5,777 nucleotides of DNA from an uncultured Planctomycetaceae bacterium (GTDB lineage Bacteria; Planctomycetota; Planctomycetia; Pirellulales; Pirellulaceae): positions 1 to 5,777 of the forward strand of contig CALELC010000175.1 of the NCBI GenBank assembly GCA_937904535.1, in the 5' to 3' direction. The notes under the pieces were generated by a model. The model saw only the letters and a list, made by a program, of their open reading frames with translations, did no database searches and was not told the origin of the DNA. Each line of letters begins with the position of its first letter. Position 1 is the stretch's first letter. Positions 5,446 through 5,777 of this stretch are shown here, in pieces. Made by a program: the position numbers and the translations under genes.

Positions 5446-5777
5446 ATGCCAACCGCCTCTGCCGCCGACTCGAGCCAGCTTACCCCGTCACCCGTGACCA
5501 CCCCGATTCTCACGCCGGACCAAATCGAGCTCGAGCAGTTGTGTGAATGGCTAGCGTCGCACGCCCACCGCTGGCGGAGTCCCGCTGACTGGCCTGCCGA
5601 GGCGTTAGCGGCCTGCGCCCAGGCCGGAGTGTTTCGCTGGTTTCTGTCGTCCTCCCATGGCGGTGCCGGCTGGGACGAAGTGGATCAAACAAAGGGCTTC
5701 CTCCGACTGGCAGCAGCCGATTTGACGACGACGTTCATTATCACGCAGTTCATCGGCGCCTGTCGTCGCATCGCCGG
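5446..5777 (+). CDS. Acyl-CoA dehydrogenase family protein, N-terminal part (cut by window edge)
   Basis: The frame runs open from the start to the right edge and encodes the first 110 residues plus part of a codon. After a Ser/Thr/Pro-rich start, a helical segment (LTPDQIELEQLCEWLASHA, residues 22-40) leads into AGVFRWFLSSSHGGAGWDEV (residues 60-79). This matches the flavoprotein acyl-CoA dehydrogenase N-terminal pattern, in which the G-[VL]-F segment precedes a P/S-x-x-x-G-G-x-G-x turn. It is followed by helical FLRLAAADLTTTFIITQFIG (85-104), the typical xxDxxxxFxxxxH/Q-type helix. The full enzyme would be expected to use FAD to oxidise an acyl-CoA at the alpha-beta bond, but the active-site base and FAD-binding parts lie outside the window. 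Substrate and exact subfamily therefore cannot be told. TAA at 5440-5442 directly precedes an in-frame GTG (5443) and ATG (5446), so the start must be one of these; GGGA at 5432-5435 is a weak ribosome site. Confidence 0.83.
   Translation, partial: MPTASAADSSQLTPSPVTTPILTPDQIELEQLCEWLASHAHRWRSPADWPAEALAACAQAGVFRWFLSSSHGGAGWDEVDQTKGFLRLAAADLTTTFIITQFIGACRRIA

Overview
The window looks like a chromosomal segment from a planctomycete, probably of the Rhodopirellula/Pirellula type. The main evidence is a prepilin-like DUF1559 protein with a C-terminal H-X9-DG motif, followed by a small lipoprotein with a transthyretin-like (carboxypeptidase regulatory-like) fold. This pairing is massively expanded in that phylum. 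Long, gene-poor spacers and weak or absent Shine-Dalgarno sequences also fit. The lineage is inferred from protein style only.

Layout, left to right. Bases 1-688 hold no supportable gene, only small hairpins. The DUF1559 prepilin-like gene (689-1690, +) has a clear AGGAG ribosome site. After 141 bases comes a short lipoprotein gene (1832-2302, +), probably in the same transcript or at least the same functional pair. Bases 2303-2831 are non-coding and carry several inverted repeats, including a perfect 12-bp one at 2427-2460. A complete tRNA-Gly with anticodon CCC lies on the minus strand (2832-2904). Two compact hairpins fill the gap between it and the end of a large minus-strand gene for a DUF3417-containing alpha-glucan (glycogen) phosphorylase (3048-5258). 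A divergent intergenic region (5259-5442) with repeated AAACGG motifs separates this from the start of an acyl-CoA dehydrogenase family gene (5446 to the right edge, +), which the window cuts off.

The genes do not form one pathway. The left pair is a cell-envelope/secretion-type module. The phosphorylase mobilises storage glucan as glucose-1-phosphate, and the acyl-CoA dehydrogenase belongs to fatty-acyl or related acyl-CoA oxidation. The last two are divergently transcribed and could share a control region, but nothing beyond the repeats shows that. I found no mobile element, CRISPR array, phage gene or defence system, and no convincing undescribed multi-gene system. The points most worth a second look are the structured non-coding stretch 2303-2831, the repeats in the divergent promoter region, and the unusually long leader of the prepilin-like protein.
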